A DNA stretch of 64,000 nucleotides from a virus: IMG/VR virus record IMGVR_UViG_3300037258_000590, positions 1-64,000 of that record. One strand, written 5' to 3'. The translations under genes and the position numbers were made by a program. Every line of letters begins with the position of its first letter. Positions within the stretch are counted from its first letter, which is position 1. Below, piece after piece: positions 47,206 to 54,288 of this stretch. The notes under the pieces were generated by a model. The model was not told where the DNA came from. It made no database searches and worked only from the letters and a program-made list of their open reading frames with translations.

Positions 47206-48117
47206 ATGACAGTCGTGCGCGCCATATGCCCAGTCGGGGACCACCCGTTTGAGTTCACGGTCAAGCAAGGTAAACGGCCGATGTACTGCACTCCGGAACA
47301 CGCGTGGAAGGCTGGCGCTGAGCGAGCGAAGATCCGTAACACAGCATTGGACCGGAGAACATGCTCGCGATGCGGAGTGGAGAAGCCGAGTAGTGAGTTC
47401 GGCAGCCCCACAGCGCCTTACTGCCGTCCGTGCCATACCGAATATGAACGAGAGCGCAGGTGCACCCGGGGCAAGCAGGACCCGGCCTACACCAGGATGC
47501 TCAACCTGCGCCGGTACGGCCTGACCCCGGAACAGTTCGCCGACCTGCTGACAGCTCAAGGCAGTCAGTGCGCGATCTGCCGGACACAGACGCCTGGGGG
47601 TCAGGGCTGGCATGTCGATCACGATCATTCGTGCTGCAACACCAGGAAGCAGAGCTGCGGAAAGTGCTTTCGAGGAATCCTGTGCTCGCGGTGCGATATC
47701 GCGATCTGGAATCTGCGCGATGACCCGGTGATCATCCAGGCTGCGCTCAGGTACGTGCTGACGCACCTGAAAAAGCAGTCGGGTACCGAGGGGCTCCTGG
47801 CTTACTTCGGAATGCCGGATAACCGGGGCGAAGGCAGCTCCAGTGCGAAGATGACTGCTGAGATCGTCGCAAGCTGCCGGCGCCGTTTCGTAACGGGGGA
47901 GACTCAGGCTGCCCTCGCCGCTGAGTGCGGGGTGACTACCGGCGCGATGAGTAACGCGATCCGCGGCAAGACCTGGCCAGGGGAGGTAAACGGGGTAGCG
48001 CCCGTCTCGCGGAACCTGAAGCCCAGCCAGGGAACGAACGAGTTCCGGGCGCAGATGGTTGCGGCTGGCCGCAAAGGTGCTGCCGCGCGCTGGCATCCGG
48101 AGTCCTCGCAGATTTAG
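47206..48117 (+). CDS. Endonuclease VII-family HNH nuclease
   Basis: This is a 303-residue product from ATG 47206. Residues about 100-170 carry the T4 endonuclease VII (recombination endonuclease) signature: YGLTPEQFADLLTAQGSQCA, CAIC (122-125), HVDHDH (136-141) and RGILCSRCDIAIWNLRDDP. The four Cys bind structural zinc and the DHDH motif is the His-Me finger. The N-terminal region has two more Cys pairs, and the C-terminal 100 residues include an HTH (GETQAALAAECGVTTGAMSN). TACACT about ten bases before the ATG suggests a leaderless message. It is inserted on the opposite strand within structural genes. Confidence 0.85.
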   Translation: MTVVRAICPVGDHPFEFTVKQGKRPMYCTPEHAWKAGAERAKIRNTALDRRTCSRCGVEKPSSEFGSPTAPYCRPCHTEYERERRCTRGKQDPAYTRMLNLRRYGLTPEQFADLLTAQGSQCAICRTQTPGGQGWHVDHDHSCCNTRKQSCGKCFRGILCSRCDIAIWNLRDDPVIIQAALRYVLTHLKKQSGTEGLLAYFGMPDNRGEGSSSAKMTAEIVASCRRRFVTGETQAALAAECGVTTGAMSNAIRGKTWPGEVNGVAPVSRNLKPSQGTNEFRAQMVAAGRKGAAARWHPESSQI

Positions 48118-48235
48118 CGGGAGCCGGCTCCATCCGTGCGCCCGGTCAGGCGGCTACGGCCACGGCAACGTCAAGGACCAGGTTACAGCGTTAGCGTATG
48201 AACTAGGGCTATCCTGGAAGTCACAGGCCCGGCCC

Positions 48236-48580
48236 GTGCTGGAGCGGCGACACTCAATTCGCAGCCGCACGGTACGGGCTTTGTGCACGGATGAGGAACG
48301 CTGGCTTCCGGTACCCGGGTATGCCGGGTTCTATGAGGTGTCCTGCTGCGGGAACGTGTACTCGCTGCCGCGGGCGGCCACAGCCGGGGGCCTGCTGGCG
48401 CCGCAGCTGAACTCCCGCGGGTACCGCGTCGTGATCCTGAGCAAGTACGGGCGCCGCTGGACCGTCCCGGTAGCCCGGCTCGTGCTAGGCGCGTTCCGCG
48501 GCCCGGCAGCTGGCCGGAGAGCCAGGCACGGACCTGGCGGCAAGCGTGATGACCGCCTGGTGAACCTATGCTGGAAATGA
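48236..48580 (+). CDS. NUMOD4-type HNH homing endonuclease
   Basis: This is a 114-residue product from GTG 48236, or 99 residues from TTG 48281; the true start is uncertain. ERWLPVPGYAGFYEVSCCGN then VYSLPRAA is the NUMOD4 motif (W-x-x-I-x-G-Y-x-x-x-Y-E-V-S-x-x-G-x-V-x-S). SRGYRVVILSKYGRRWTVPV ARLVLGAF and ARHGPGGKRDDRLVNLCW are the following HNH core, with the first His position occupied by Ala-Arg in ARLV. It is therefore perhaps inactive. Freestanding HNH genes of this type are mobile. The 118 bases before it hold no gene. Confidence 0.7.
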   Translation: MLERRHSIRSRTVRALCTDEERWLPVPGYAGFYEVSCCGNVYSLPRAATAGGLLAPQLNSRGYRVVILSKYGRRWTVPVARLVLGAFRGPAAGRRARHGPGGKRDDRLVNLCWK

Positions 48581-48626
48581 GCGCGGGGGAGGCGATCAGC
48601 ATGGCCGTTACGCGAAAGCAGGACAC

Positions 48627-48911
48627 GTGGACCTAGACCCCGGTGGCCGGGTCCCGCTGCGGGTCGTCCTGGACCCGATCGCACTGCCGCCTGATCCTGG
48701 CCAGGAGCGGGTAATGCTGCAGCTGGGTACCACGCGCTTGATCATGACAGCAGCGGCTGCGCACGAACTGGGGCGGCTTTTCAGCGAGCTGACTGCGCCG
48801 ATGGGCACGCTCAGCACCTACCTCGACGCCGACGATATCAGCACCTTGTGCCTGCAGGCCGGGAATACGCTCCAGATAGCCGGCGGCACGATCCAGGTGT
48901 CAGCCTGGTGA
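48627..48911 (+). CDS. Hypothetical protein, tandem paralogue 1
   Basis: This is a 94-residue product from GTG 48627 (MDLDPGGRVPLRVVLDPIAL). It shares VPLRVVLDPIALPP with the next gene, also at DNA level. The remainder (VMLQLGTTRLIMTAAAAHEL then GGTIQVSAW) looks like a small beta-alpha domain. A 19-codon frame (48580-48650 area) precedes it. Function unknown. Confidence 0.6.
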   Translation: MDLDPGGRVPLRVVLDPIALPPDPGQERVMLQLGTTRLIMTAAAAHELGRLFSELTAPMGTLSTYLDADDISTLCLQAGNTLQIAGGTIQVSAW

Positions 48912-49093
48912 CTGCGGTACCGCTGCGAGTTGTCCTGGACCCGATCGCGCTGCCGCCGGAACCGGTCATGCCCGTGATGGTCACGTGCAGCCGCAGAACC
49001 GGGCGCCGCCGCCAGCAGGAGCTGTGGCTGCCAGGCCAGTTGCGGACGGGAATCCCGGTACGGCTGGCCGTGCCGTCATTGACCGCACCCTAG
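48908..49093 (+). CDS. Hypothetical protein, tandem paralogue 2
   Basis: This is a 61-residue product from GTG 48908 (GTGA overlap), starting MTAVPLRVVLDPIALPPEPV. The first 17 residues repeat those of the preceding gene; the rest is Arg/Gln-rich and unrelated in length, so this may be a truncated or diverged duplicate. Function unknown. Confidence 0.55.
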   Translation: MTAVPLRVVLDPIALPPEPVMPVMVTCSRRTGRRRQQELWLPGQLRTGIPVRLAVPSLTAP

Positions 49094-49343
49094 CTGTCAG
49101 GTACCGGACATCCGGGCGTCATGTTTTTGCCGGATCTTCCTGGCCCGGACCCGGCTGCACGCGGTATACGCTTGCCCCGTGGATAACGCCACTGCCAGGT
49201 CCGTCTCGCTGCTCGCGGCTGTCATCGCCCGGATAGGCACCGGTACTGCCCCGGCGCAGCTGATGGCTGAAGCCGCACAGTACGTCCCGTGGATCACGCG
49301 GCCCCCGGCGCACATGTCTCTCGCCATCAAAGGAGATCTTCCC

Positions 49344-49703
49344 ATGCCCCTCAACGTCGACTCTCTCAACGCTGTCGCCGTCCTGTCGTTCACCGATGAC
49401 CACGAGGATGCTGTCGCCCCCCCGGACGGCACGCTCTCCACGGCTGTCTCCGACAACACTGACGTCCTCATGGTCGGCCCCGCCACGGCAGGCACGGACG
49501 CGAATGGCGTGCCGGTCATCACGTTCGCGCTGACTGAGGGCATCGCCGGTGCGGCCAATCTTTCGGTGACGTCGACTGACGCCAACGGCAACGCGCTGCT
49601 CGGCCCGGACGGGGTTACCCCGATCCCGGATCCGTCGCCGGTTGCCGTCACCGTCAATCCTGGTGCGGCGGCAGCCGAGAAGTTCACCGTCGCGGGTAAC
49701 TGA
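49344..49703 (+). CDS. Ig-like/decoration-type protein
   Basis: This is a 119-residue product from ATG 49344, preceded by AAAGGAGA at optimal distance. It starts MPLNVDSLNAVAVLSFTDDH; TALTEGIAG-like and NLSVTSTDANGNAL segments with Asp/Asn/Gly turns indicate an Ig-like beta sandwich. The same frame is open and well biased back to GTG 49179 (MDNATARSVSLLAAVIARIG), so a 174-residue form is possible. A strong RBS and a strong terminator suggest abundant expression, as for a virion decoration protein; that role is inference. Confidence 0.65.
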   Translation: MPLNVDSLNAVAVLSFTDDHEDAVAPPDGTLSTAVSDNTDVLMVGPATAGTDANGVPVITFALTEGIAGAANLSVTSTDANGNALLGPDGVTPIPDPSPVAVTVNPGAAAAEKFTVAGN

Positions 49704-49716
49704 CCCGCGGCAGCGG

Positions 49717-49763
49717 GAGAACCCGCCAGCAACGTTGGTCCTTGCTGGCGGGTTCTCTGTTTT
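49717..49763 (+). terminator. Strong Rho-independent terminator
   Basis: The arms gagaacccgccagcaa (49717-49732) and ttgctggcgggttctc (49742-49757) are perfectly complementary over 16 bp with a nine-base loop, followed by TGTTTTCC. It lies 14 bp after the Ig-like gene and just before the end of the convergent glycosyltransferase gene, so it ends the rightward transcript. Confidence 0.9.
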
Positions 49764-49773
49764 CCCCCGGCGG

Positions 49774-50697
49774 CTAAATCCGTTCCAGCAGTTTAAGGAA
49801 CCGCTTGGCGTTGTTCTCGAAGGTCCGGTCTGCTACAGCTAGCCGTGCCTTCTCGGCGGCAGCCTCACGTTCCTGATCATGCTTGAGCCACCACCGCAGC
49901 TTCTCGCTGGCGTCTCCGGGCCCGGCAAATGCTGGCAGCATCGGGAACAGCTCGTCCCCTTCGGGCCGGGGATCACGCAGGAAGAACAGCCCGCAGGCGG
50001 CCATCTCCACTTCGCGCGGGCCAAGGGCCGAACCGTGCCAGGAGCCCCCGTCCTCGGTCTCGCGCCGGTAGAAATTCAGGCCCGCCCGAGCGTTCCGGTA
50101 GACCTCGGCGGCTTCGTCGTTGTTCACGCAGTCGGGGTTGCCGAGCCCGGTCCCGACGAACCCGGCCAGCGGTGAGCCCGGCGGTACCGAGCCCCAGTCG
50201 TTGCCGCCGAGCAGCACGTCAAGCCCGTGCAGGTCCATCGCCTCGAAGAACTCGACCCTGCTCTTGAACGCGGTGCCGATGAACGCCAGGTCGGCGGCTA
50301 GCTCCTGGTTCAGCGGCCCGGTCCGCGGGTGGTGGACGGCTGGCCGGTAGGCGTGCGGCATGTACTCACTGACCGCGTACTGCCGGAACCGGTCCAGGTT
50401 GGCCGGATCGTTGAGCAGGTTCAGGTGCGCGAGCTGGCCGCGGGTCAGCTGCTCCTCGTCTTGGTAGGGCGATTCCGTGTGCAAGATGACGATCGTGTGC
50501 CGCCGGTCGCGCAGCAGCTGCATGGTCCCGGCGTTAAGGAAGAACCCCGAGATGAACAAGATGACGTCCGGCCAGAACGTGTAGCACGCATGGCTCAGCC
50601 CTTGCATGGCCGCCGCGAACGCCTGCTGCGGGGTCATCGCCGCCCGGCAGATCGGGTGCCCGGCTTCGTCCTTTTCACCGGTATCAATCATGGCCAT
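49774..50697 (-). CDS. CgeB-like glycosyltransferase, C-terminal part
   Basis: This is a 307-residue product from ATG 50697. The family features are FWPDVILFISGFFLNAGTMQ, VILHTESPYQDEEQL, and near the end LGPREVEMAACGLFFLRDPR then DELFPMLPAF, the donor-binding motif of CgeB/GT family 1-like enzymes. The normal N-terminal Rossmann segment is missing. It is found in another frame directly upstream (50699-50836), and the sequence just before ATG 50697 in this frame still reads YDRLIFYN, which fits the family. The gene is therefore most likely one glycosyltransferase interrupted by a one-base change. It could glycosylate virion or cell-surface targets. Confidence 0.75.
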   Translation of the reverse strand: MAMIDTGEKDEAGHPICRAAMTPQQAFAAAMQGLSHACYTFWPDVILFISGFFLNAGTMQLLRDRRHTIVILHTESPYQDEEQLTRGQLAHLNLLNDPANLDRFRQYAVSEYMPHAYRPAVHHPRTGPLNQELAADLAFIGTAFKSRVEFFEAMDLHGLDVLLGGNDWGSVPPGSPLAGFVGTGLGNPDCVNNDEAAEVYRNARAGLNFYRRETEDGGSWHGSALGPREVEMAACGLFFLRDPRPEGDELFPMLPAFAGPGDASEKLRWWLKHDQEREAAAEKARLAVADRTFENNAKRFLKLLERI

Positions 50698-50698
50698 G

Positions 50699-50836
50699 TT
50701 ATAGAAAATAAGCCGGTCGTAAATTCAGGTTGTACACGGCAACTTCACAGCCCAGATCGTTCAGTGCCTCCGTCCAACCCGCGTATACGTCATGTACGGA
50801 AAAGTCCGGGCCAGGGTGCACGACTAGAATACGCAT
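50699..50836 (-). pseudogene. Frameshifted N-terminal part of the CgeB-like glycosyltransferase
   Basis: ATG 50836 to TAA 50699 encodes 45 residues: MRILVVHPGPDFSVHDVYAG, WTEALNDLGCEVAVYNLN, then a terminal LRPAYFL. The first 38 residues are the expected N-terminal Rossmann fold of a glycosyltransferase. Removing one T from the TTT in aatttacgac (around 50721) would join it in frame to the downstream part. A sequencing error or a real inactivating mutation would look the same. Confidence 0.7.
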
Positions 50837-50973
50837 TCAAGCATCACCCCCTCCGCGGTCAGCCAGATAGATTCGTGCTTGTACTTTACCGTTGCAGCTG
50901 AGTGCTCGTTGACGTCCCCGCCCGGGCAGAACGCGACGCGCCAACAGCTGCCCGTCCCTTCTGGTGCCGCAAT
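50824..50973 (-). pseudogene. Small coding frame lacking a normal start
   Basis: A frame that ends at TAG 50824 reads SCWRVAFCPGGDVNEHSAAT then VKYKHESIWLTAEGVMLECV F. It overlaps the glycosyltransferase start by 13 bases. The only in-frame start-like codon is ATT 50973. An upstream frame, -1 or +1 to it, reads STPLIDGFTGQIPQHCGTRR with good codon bias. The two may be halves of one gene split by a small indel. No function recognised. Confidence 0.4.
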
Positions 50974-51033
50974 GCTGCGGGATCTGGCCGGTAAAGCCGT
51001 CGATCAGCGGAGTAGAACCGCAGCTCTACCATA

Positions 51034-51049
51034 GGTTTCACGTGAAACC
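51034..51049. promoter_or_regulatory. Perfect parS-like palindrome
   Basis: GGTTTCACGTGAAACC is a perfect 16-bp palindrome. Its inner 14 bases, GTTTCACGTGAAAC (51035-51048), equal the bacterial parS core bound by ParB, including that of Streptomyces. It spans the stop codon of the intein-containing peptidase gene (TGA at 51038-51040 on the minus strand). I found no second perfect copy and no parA or parB gene in the window. A chance 14-base match in 64 kb is improbable. Confidence 0.75.
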
Positions 51050-52906
51050 CTTGGCGCTTTGCCACGCAGCCAGCGCCCTGGCCACGCGCTCGTTCGCGCC
51101 GACGTGACCTCGTTCCGGCCAGTCTCCTATCACGGCGTTGAGCGCCTGGTCCGCAGGGTCCGCTACCGGGCCCGGGGGTGCCGGCACTGGTGCTGGTGGT
51201 ACCGGAACCGGCACCGGAGCGGGTGCCGGTGCTGGCGGTACCGGAACCGGGAACGGCTTTCCGGTGATCGCCTGGAACTCCGCGGCGAACGCGGTCAGGT
51301 CGACGCCCGCCTGGAATTCGGCGGTATTAAGCTGCTCCTCCCAGACCGGGAACCACAGTTCCTCCGCCTCGTGCGCCCAGAATGCGTCGGTGAAGCTGGT
51401 CTCCTCCGAATTGTGGGAGGCAAGACCCTCAGCAAAGAATGTCCTTGTGTCGGTCTGCAAGGCAATTACTTCCTGCTCGCCAACGAAAACTTTGCTAGTC
51501 AGCTGTACAGTGCGACTAATGTTGAGTCGTCCGAGAAGTTCTGGGTGGAACTTGTCGAGCAGCCGGGCGGGCCGCACAGAACCGAGGAATCGCAGAATCT
51601 CTGGCTTACGATAGATGTGCAGGCGGTGGATGTCCTTCCGCCCGGGGTGGCGGACCCCCTTAGAGGCTGCCCGTGAATCAACGTAATGTTTCGGGTTGAA
51701 TTCAAGTTCTTTCAGGCAGCGCTCTGTCTCGGCGAGCATGGCATTATTCGCCTGCGTAAATCCCAGCGTGGACGCAACAATGCCCTTTGCCTTGCCGCTG
51801 AGGTCCTGCTGCCGGAAATCCCCTTTACCGTCGAACGCGGCAGCGAGATAACCAGCTTCCCGGGATGTTCCGGTATCCCACACGTCAAGCGGCTTAATGA
51901 TCCGGGAAGCCCGCTTGCCAGTAAGCCGCAGATCCTCAGTTGCTAGCCAGTAGACTCTGTTTCCGAGGGTATGAACCAGCCATTTGTGCTCAGCCGAGCA
52001 TCGCACTTTCGTACCGTCGTTAAACTCCAGGTCATAGCAGGGCCTGACGATTTTCTGTGCAGATTCCACGCATGCTCGCCGGTAAAGCCGGCCACCCGAT
52101 CTGCCCCTGTAATTTTCTTCATCAAAGGCAAGAAGCCCGTCGCCTTCCTGAAGATCCCCCGCTGGAATCCAGTGCAAGTTAGATGTGAGTATGCGCATAC
52201 TTGAGTCTACGCACCAGGTGACGAACTTCTCATCACCGGCCATGGCCGGAGAGCCGCCCGCCACCTCGGCACCGTAGCCGCCGCACACGATCGAATGGCC
52301 GCCTTCGACCGGGCTGCCTTTCACGTAGTCCCACGGCCGCCCGGCGTCGAACTGGCTCTCCTGGACTTCCTGCACGTTGATGCCGAGCCACAGCACGCCG
52401 CCAGCAGCGATCGCCGCCTGAACCTCCCTGGCGTTCGCATGGTCGACCGCGGCGAACCCGACGAGCTTGCTGCCATCCGGGCCCGGGTTCTTGACCAGGT
52501 ATTCCAGCAGCGTCTGAATATCCATGCCGTTGTCCGCAGGCGACCCGGGTCCGGTTGTACCGGGGTCCCCAGAGGGATCGAATTGCGGGTTCTGTGTCCG
52601 GTATATTGCTAGTACGTCCGCCCAGCCCGGATAGACCTCATGCCCGCCGATCGCCTTAGAAATGACCCGGCGGATGTTCGCGAAAGTCACGGCAACACAA
52701 TCGCCGCATCCCGGAAAGCCTGGGTGAACACTATCATCGGGGCCGTTTCCGAGCATGAGCCAGCCGCCGTTCATGGCAGTAAGATAATCGACAGCCGCCG
52801 GGACAGCGAGAGCTGAGTGGCGGATGGCCGAGAACCGGATAGCCGGAGCACGCTTGGGCGGACGGCGGCCGTACGTGCCAGCGATGCGGGGAGCGGGCAT
52901 GGTCAT
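51038..52906 (-). CDS. Papain-like cysteine peptidase with intein
   Basis: This is a 622-residue product. ATG 52906 overlaps the previous stop (TGATG); an open frame further back is spurious. The host protein (residues 1-231 and 500-622) has GCGDC with likely nucleophile Cys70, GGHSIVCGGYG with His204, and a VTW / SEETSFTDAFW segment, consistent with a papain or C39-like fold. The intein splits this last conserved segment. The C-terminal 120 residues include a long Pro/Val/Ala linker and a helical end. Such peptidases occur among actinophage structural genes; the substrate is unknown. A basic N-terminus lacks a signal peptide. Confidence 0.75.
   Translation of the reverse strand: MTMPAPRIAGTYGRRPPKRAPAIRFSAIRHSALAVPAAVDYLTAMNGGWLMLGNGPDDSVHPGFPGCGDCVAVTFANIRRVISKAIGGHEVYPGWADVLAIYRTQNPQFDPSGDPGTTGPGSPADNGMDIQTLLEYLVKNPGPDGSKLVGFAAVDHANAREVQAAIAAGGVLWLGINVQEVQESQFDAGRPWDYVKGSPVEGGHSIVCGGYGAEVAGGSPAMAGDEKFVTWCVDSSMRILTSNLHWIPAGDLQEGDGLLAFDEENYRGRSGGRLYRRACVESAQKIVRPCYDLEFNDGTKVRCSAEHKWLVHTLGNRVYWLATEDLRLTGKRASRIIKPLDVWDTGTSREAGYLAAAFDGKGDFRQQDLSGKAKGIVASTLGFTQANNAMLAETERCLKELEFNPKHYVDSRAASKGVRHPGRKDIHRLHIYRKPEILRFLGSVRPARLLDKFHPELLGRLNISRTVQLTSKVFVGEQEVIALQTDTRTFFAEGLASHNSEETSFTDAFWAHEAEELWFPVWEEQLNTAEFQAGVDLTAFAAEFQAITGKPFPVPVPPAPAPAPVPVPVPPAPVPAPPGPVADPADQALNAVIGDWPERGHVGANERVARALAAWQSAKGFT
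51410..52213 (-). other. Intein 3 (in the peptidase, residues 232-499)
   Basis: The element is 268 residues, class 1 in appearance: Cys232 start (CVDSSMRILTSNLHWIPAGD), block B with CSAEHKW around 303-309, block F VIALQTDTRTFFAEG, and a His-Asn end (LASHN) followed by Ser500. One LAGLIDADG-like motif (GYLAAAFDGKGDF, residues 352-364) is clear; a second is weak, so the homing endonuclease may be single-motif or degenerate. The insertion site is in the conserved TW-S segment after the catalytic His. Confidence 0.88.
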
Positions 52907-53325
52907 CAGGTAGCTCCTACCGTGAGGTTCAGCCGGGCACCGAAGTACGTGACGCCCGCGTATTCGATCCGGCTGTAGTTTCCTGCCGAGACCGGTTCGC
53001 AGAAATCTACTGCGCCGCCGAGCGTGGGGTCGATCATGATGCCGCCCGGGACAGACTGCCCCTCGCCATCGCCGACGCCGAGATACGTATCCAGGGCGCG
53101 CTGGGTTTTCTCGGCCGGAGCCGCGTCGGAGATGATGATCAAGACGATCAAGCTCAGGTTCACCGCGCCGTCCATGGTGACCCCGTAGGTGATGAGCGGC
53201 TGGCCGGGCAGCACGACCGAGCACGGCGGTGACACCTGGTCCCGGGCCTGAGCGTCGCAGCGCAGCCCGGTCTGCGCGGTGATCTGCGTGGCCAGCGCGT
53301 TGCGGATCGCGGTCAGGTTAGCCAT
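52906..53325 (-). CDS. Tail terminator-like protein
   Basis: This is a 139-residue product from ATG 53325 with GGTGA upstream. It starts MANLTAIRNALATQITAQTG; beta strands GAVNLSLIVLIIISDAAPAE and a closing EYAGVTYFGARLNLTVGA fit siphovirus tail terminator or completion proteins. It lies upstream of the tail tube in the leftward order, as expected. The peptidase and other genes have been inserted between it and the tube gene. Confidence 0.65.
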   Translation of the reverse strand: MANLTAIRNALATQITAQTGLRCDAQARDQVSPPCSVVLPGQPLITYGVTMDGAVNLSLIVLIIISDAAPAEKTQRALDTYLGVGDGEGQSVPGGIMIDPTLGGAVDFCEPVSAGNYSRIEYAGVTYFGARLNLTVGAT

Positions 53326-53329
53326 GAAG

Positions 53330-53488
53330 TCACCACATCCCGCATATTTTCCACAACCAGACAGCCGCCGTACAGTGATCATGGCAGACGAGCGCGTACG
53401 CCGCGTCATCTACGCAGCTGGTGAACCATAGCCGCAAGCGGGTCCGGCGGGGCAGCGCAGTGCGCAGGCGTACGAGATGGTCAGCCAT
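53330..53488 (-). CDS. 52-residue hypothetical protein
   Basis: ATG 53488 to the stop at 53330, eight-base overlap with the gene upstream. It encodes MADHLVRLRTALPRRTRLRL, then a Cys/Trp-rich C-terminus (VCHDHCTAAVWLWKICGMW). It fits exactly between neighbours. No function recognised. Confidence 0.45.
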   Translation of the reverse strand: MADHLVRLRTALPRRTRLRLWFTSCVDDAAYALVCHDHCTAAVWLWKICGMW

Positions 53489-53708
53489 GCGCATCATCCA
53501 GGCGGACCTTGACCCGCAGCTGCCTTGCGATACCGGTGAGCACCCGTTCCCGGTCCTCGTTCCGGACAGCGTGATCGCAGCCTTCACCGTCGAATCCGGC
53601 GCAAGTCCACGTATCACAGGCGAAGTTCTCATGCATCTGGCCGTGCACCGGGCAGTGCGGTTCCGGGAAGATCCCGGCTGGCCCTGAGCCGAGCAGCAGG
53701 TCAGCCAC
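53481..53708 (-). CDS. Cys/His-rich small protein
   Basis: This is a 75-residue product from GTG 53708, close to the stop of the upstream gene. CPVHGQMHENFACDTWTCAG followed by C-x-H is likely to bind zinc. The second half is charged and helical (RNEDRERVLTGIARQLRVKV). Unknown function; in the neck gene region. Confidence 0.55.
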   Translation of the reverse strand: MADLLLGSGPAGIFPEPHCPVHGQMHENFACDTWTCAGFDGEGCDHAVRNEDRERVLTGIARQLRVKVRLDDAHG

Positions 53709-54096
53709 GGGTGTTCCCGGCAGCCTGCCATCCGGCTGCGATCTCCTGAGCACGCGCCAGGCTGACCGGTTCGCCGTTGAACGTGCATACGGTCAGCCCG
53801 GGAATGTACTTGACACCAGGTCCGGTGCTGCCCGGGACGACCTGCTCCGCGCACTGGCGGCATGCCAGGTGGGCCTCTTCGTGTTCATCGTTACAGCTCC
53901 CGCACCAGTACGCCTCATCGGTGACCCGGATCAGGGTGGGGTAGTGGTCAGCGGCCTCGTATTCGCAATGGTGCCGGTGCCCGGCCGCGTCAGTGTACGT
54001 CCAGTGCGCGTCGATATCGCTCAGGTAGTGCACCGCGATCATCTCGCGCTCGATCTCCAGCACGCCGCGCGACCCGGACAGTACAGTCTTAGCCAT
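53701..54096 (-). CDS. Zinc-binding-like hypothetical protein
   Basis: This is a 131-residue product from ATG 54096 with AAGGA upstream. It starts MAKTVLSGSRGVLEIEREMI; a beta-rich N-terminal part (AHWTYTDAAGHRHHCEYEAA) is followed by CGSCNDEHEEAHLACRQC, a clear two-pair zinc motif. The tail has another Cys. It may be a regulator or a minor structural protein. Confidence 0.65.
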   Translation of the reverse strand: MAKTVLSGSRGVLEIEREMIAVHYLSDIDAHWTYTDAAGHRHHCEYEAADHYPTLIRVTDEAYWCGSCNDEHEEAHLACRQCAEQVVPGSTGPGVKYIPGLTVCTFNGEPVSLARAQEIAAGWQAAGNTRG

Positions 54097-54099
54097 CGG

Positions 54100-54288
54100 T
54101 CAGTCCTTCCACCTGCGCGCTGGCCGCTGGACGTGCGGCGGGGGCGCGCTTACCCACTGGCCCTGCGGCTTGCCGGCATTCGGGCAGAACCCGCCATGGC
54201 CGCCGCCGCCGCGAGCGTAACAGCACGGGCATTCCGGGATCGAGGAGTCCCAGCCGTCACCGCCATGGCCCATGAAGATGCTAGCCAC
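54100..54288 (-). CDS. Small Gly/Cys-rich protein
   Basis: This is a 62-residue product from the start at 54288, overlapping the previous gene by eight bases. CPCCYARGGGGHGGFCPN near the centre looks like a metal-binding knuckle. The tail is Pro/Arg-rich. No family recognised. Confidence 0.55.
   Translation of the reverse strand: MASIFMGHGGDGWDSSIPECPCCYARGGGGHGGFCPNAGKPQGQWVSAPPPHVQRPARRWKD

Noticed and set aside
49179-49343. Separate leaderless gene before the Ig-like gene
   Set aside because: The frame (MDNATARSVSLLAAV...) is well biased but has no stop and runs in frame into the Ig-like protein, so it is treated as an alternative start and not a separate gene.
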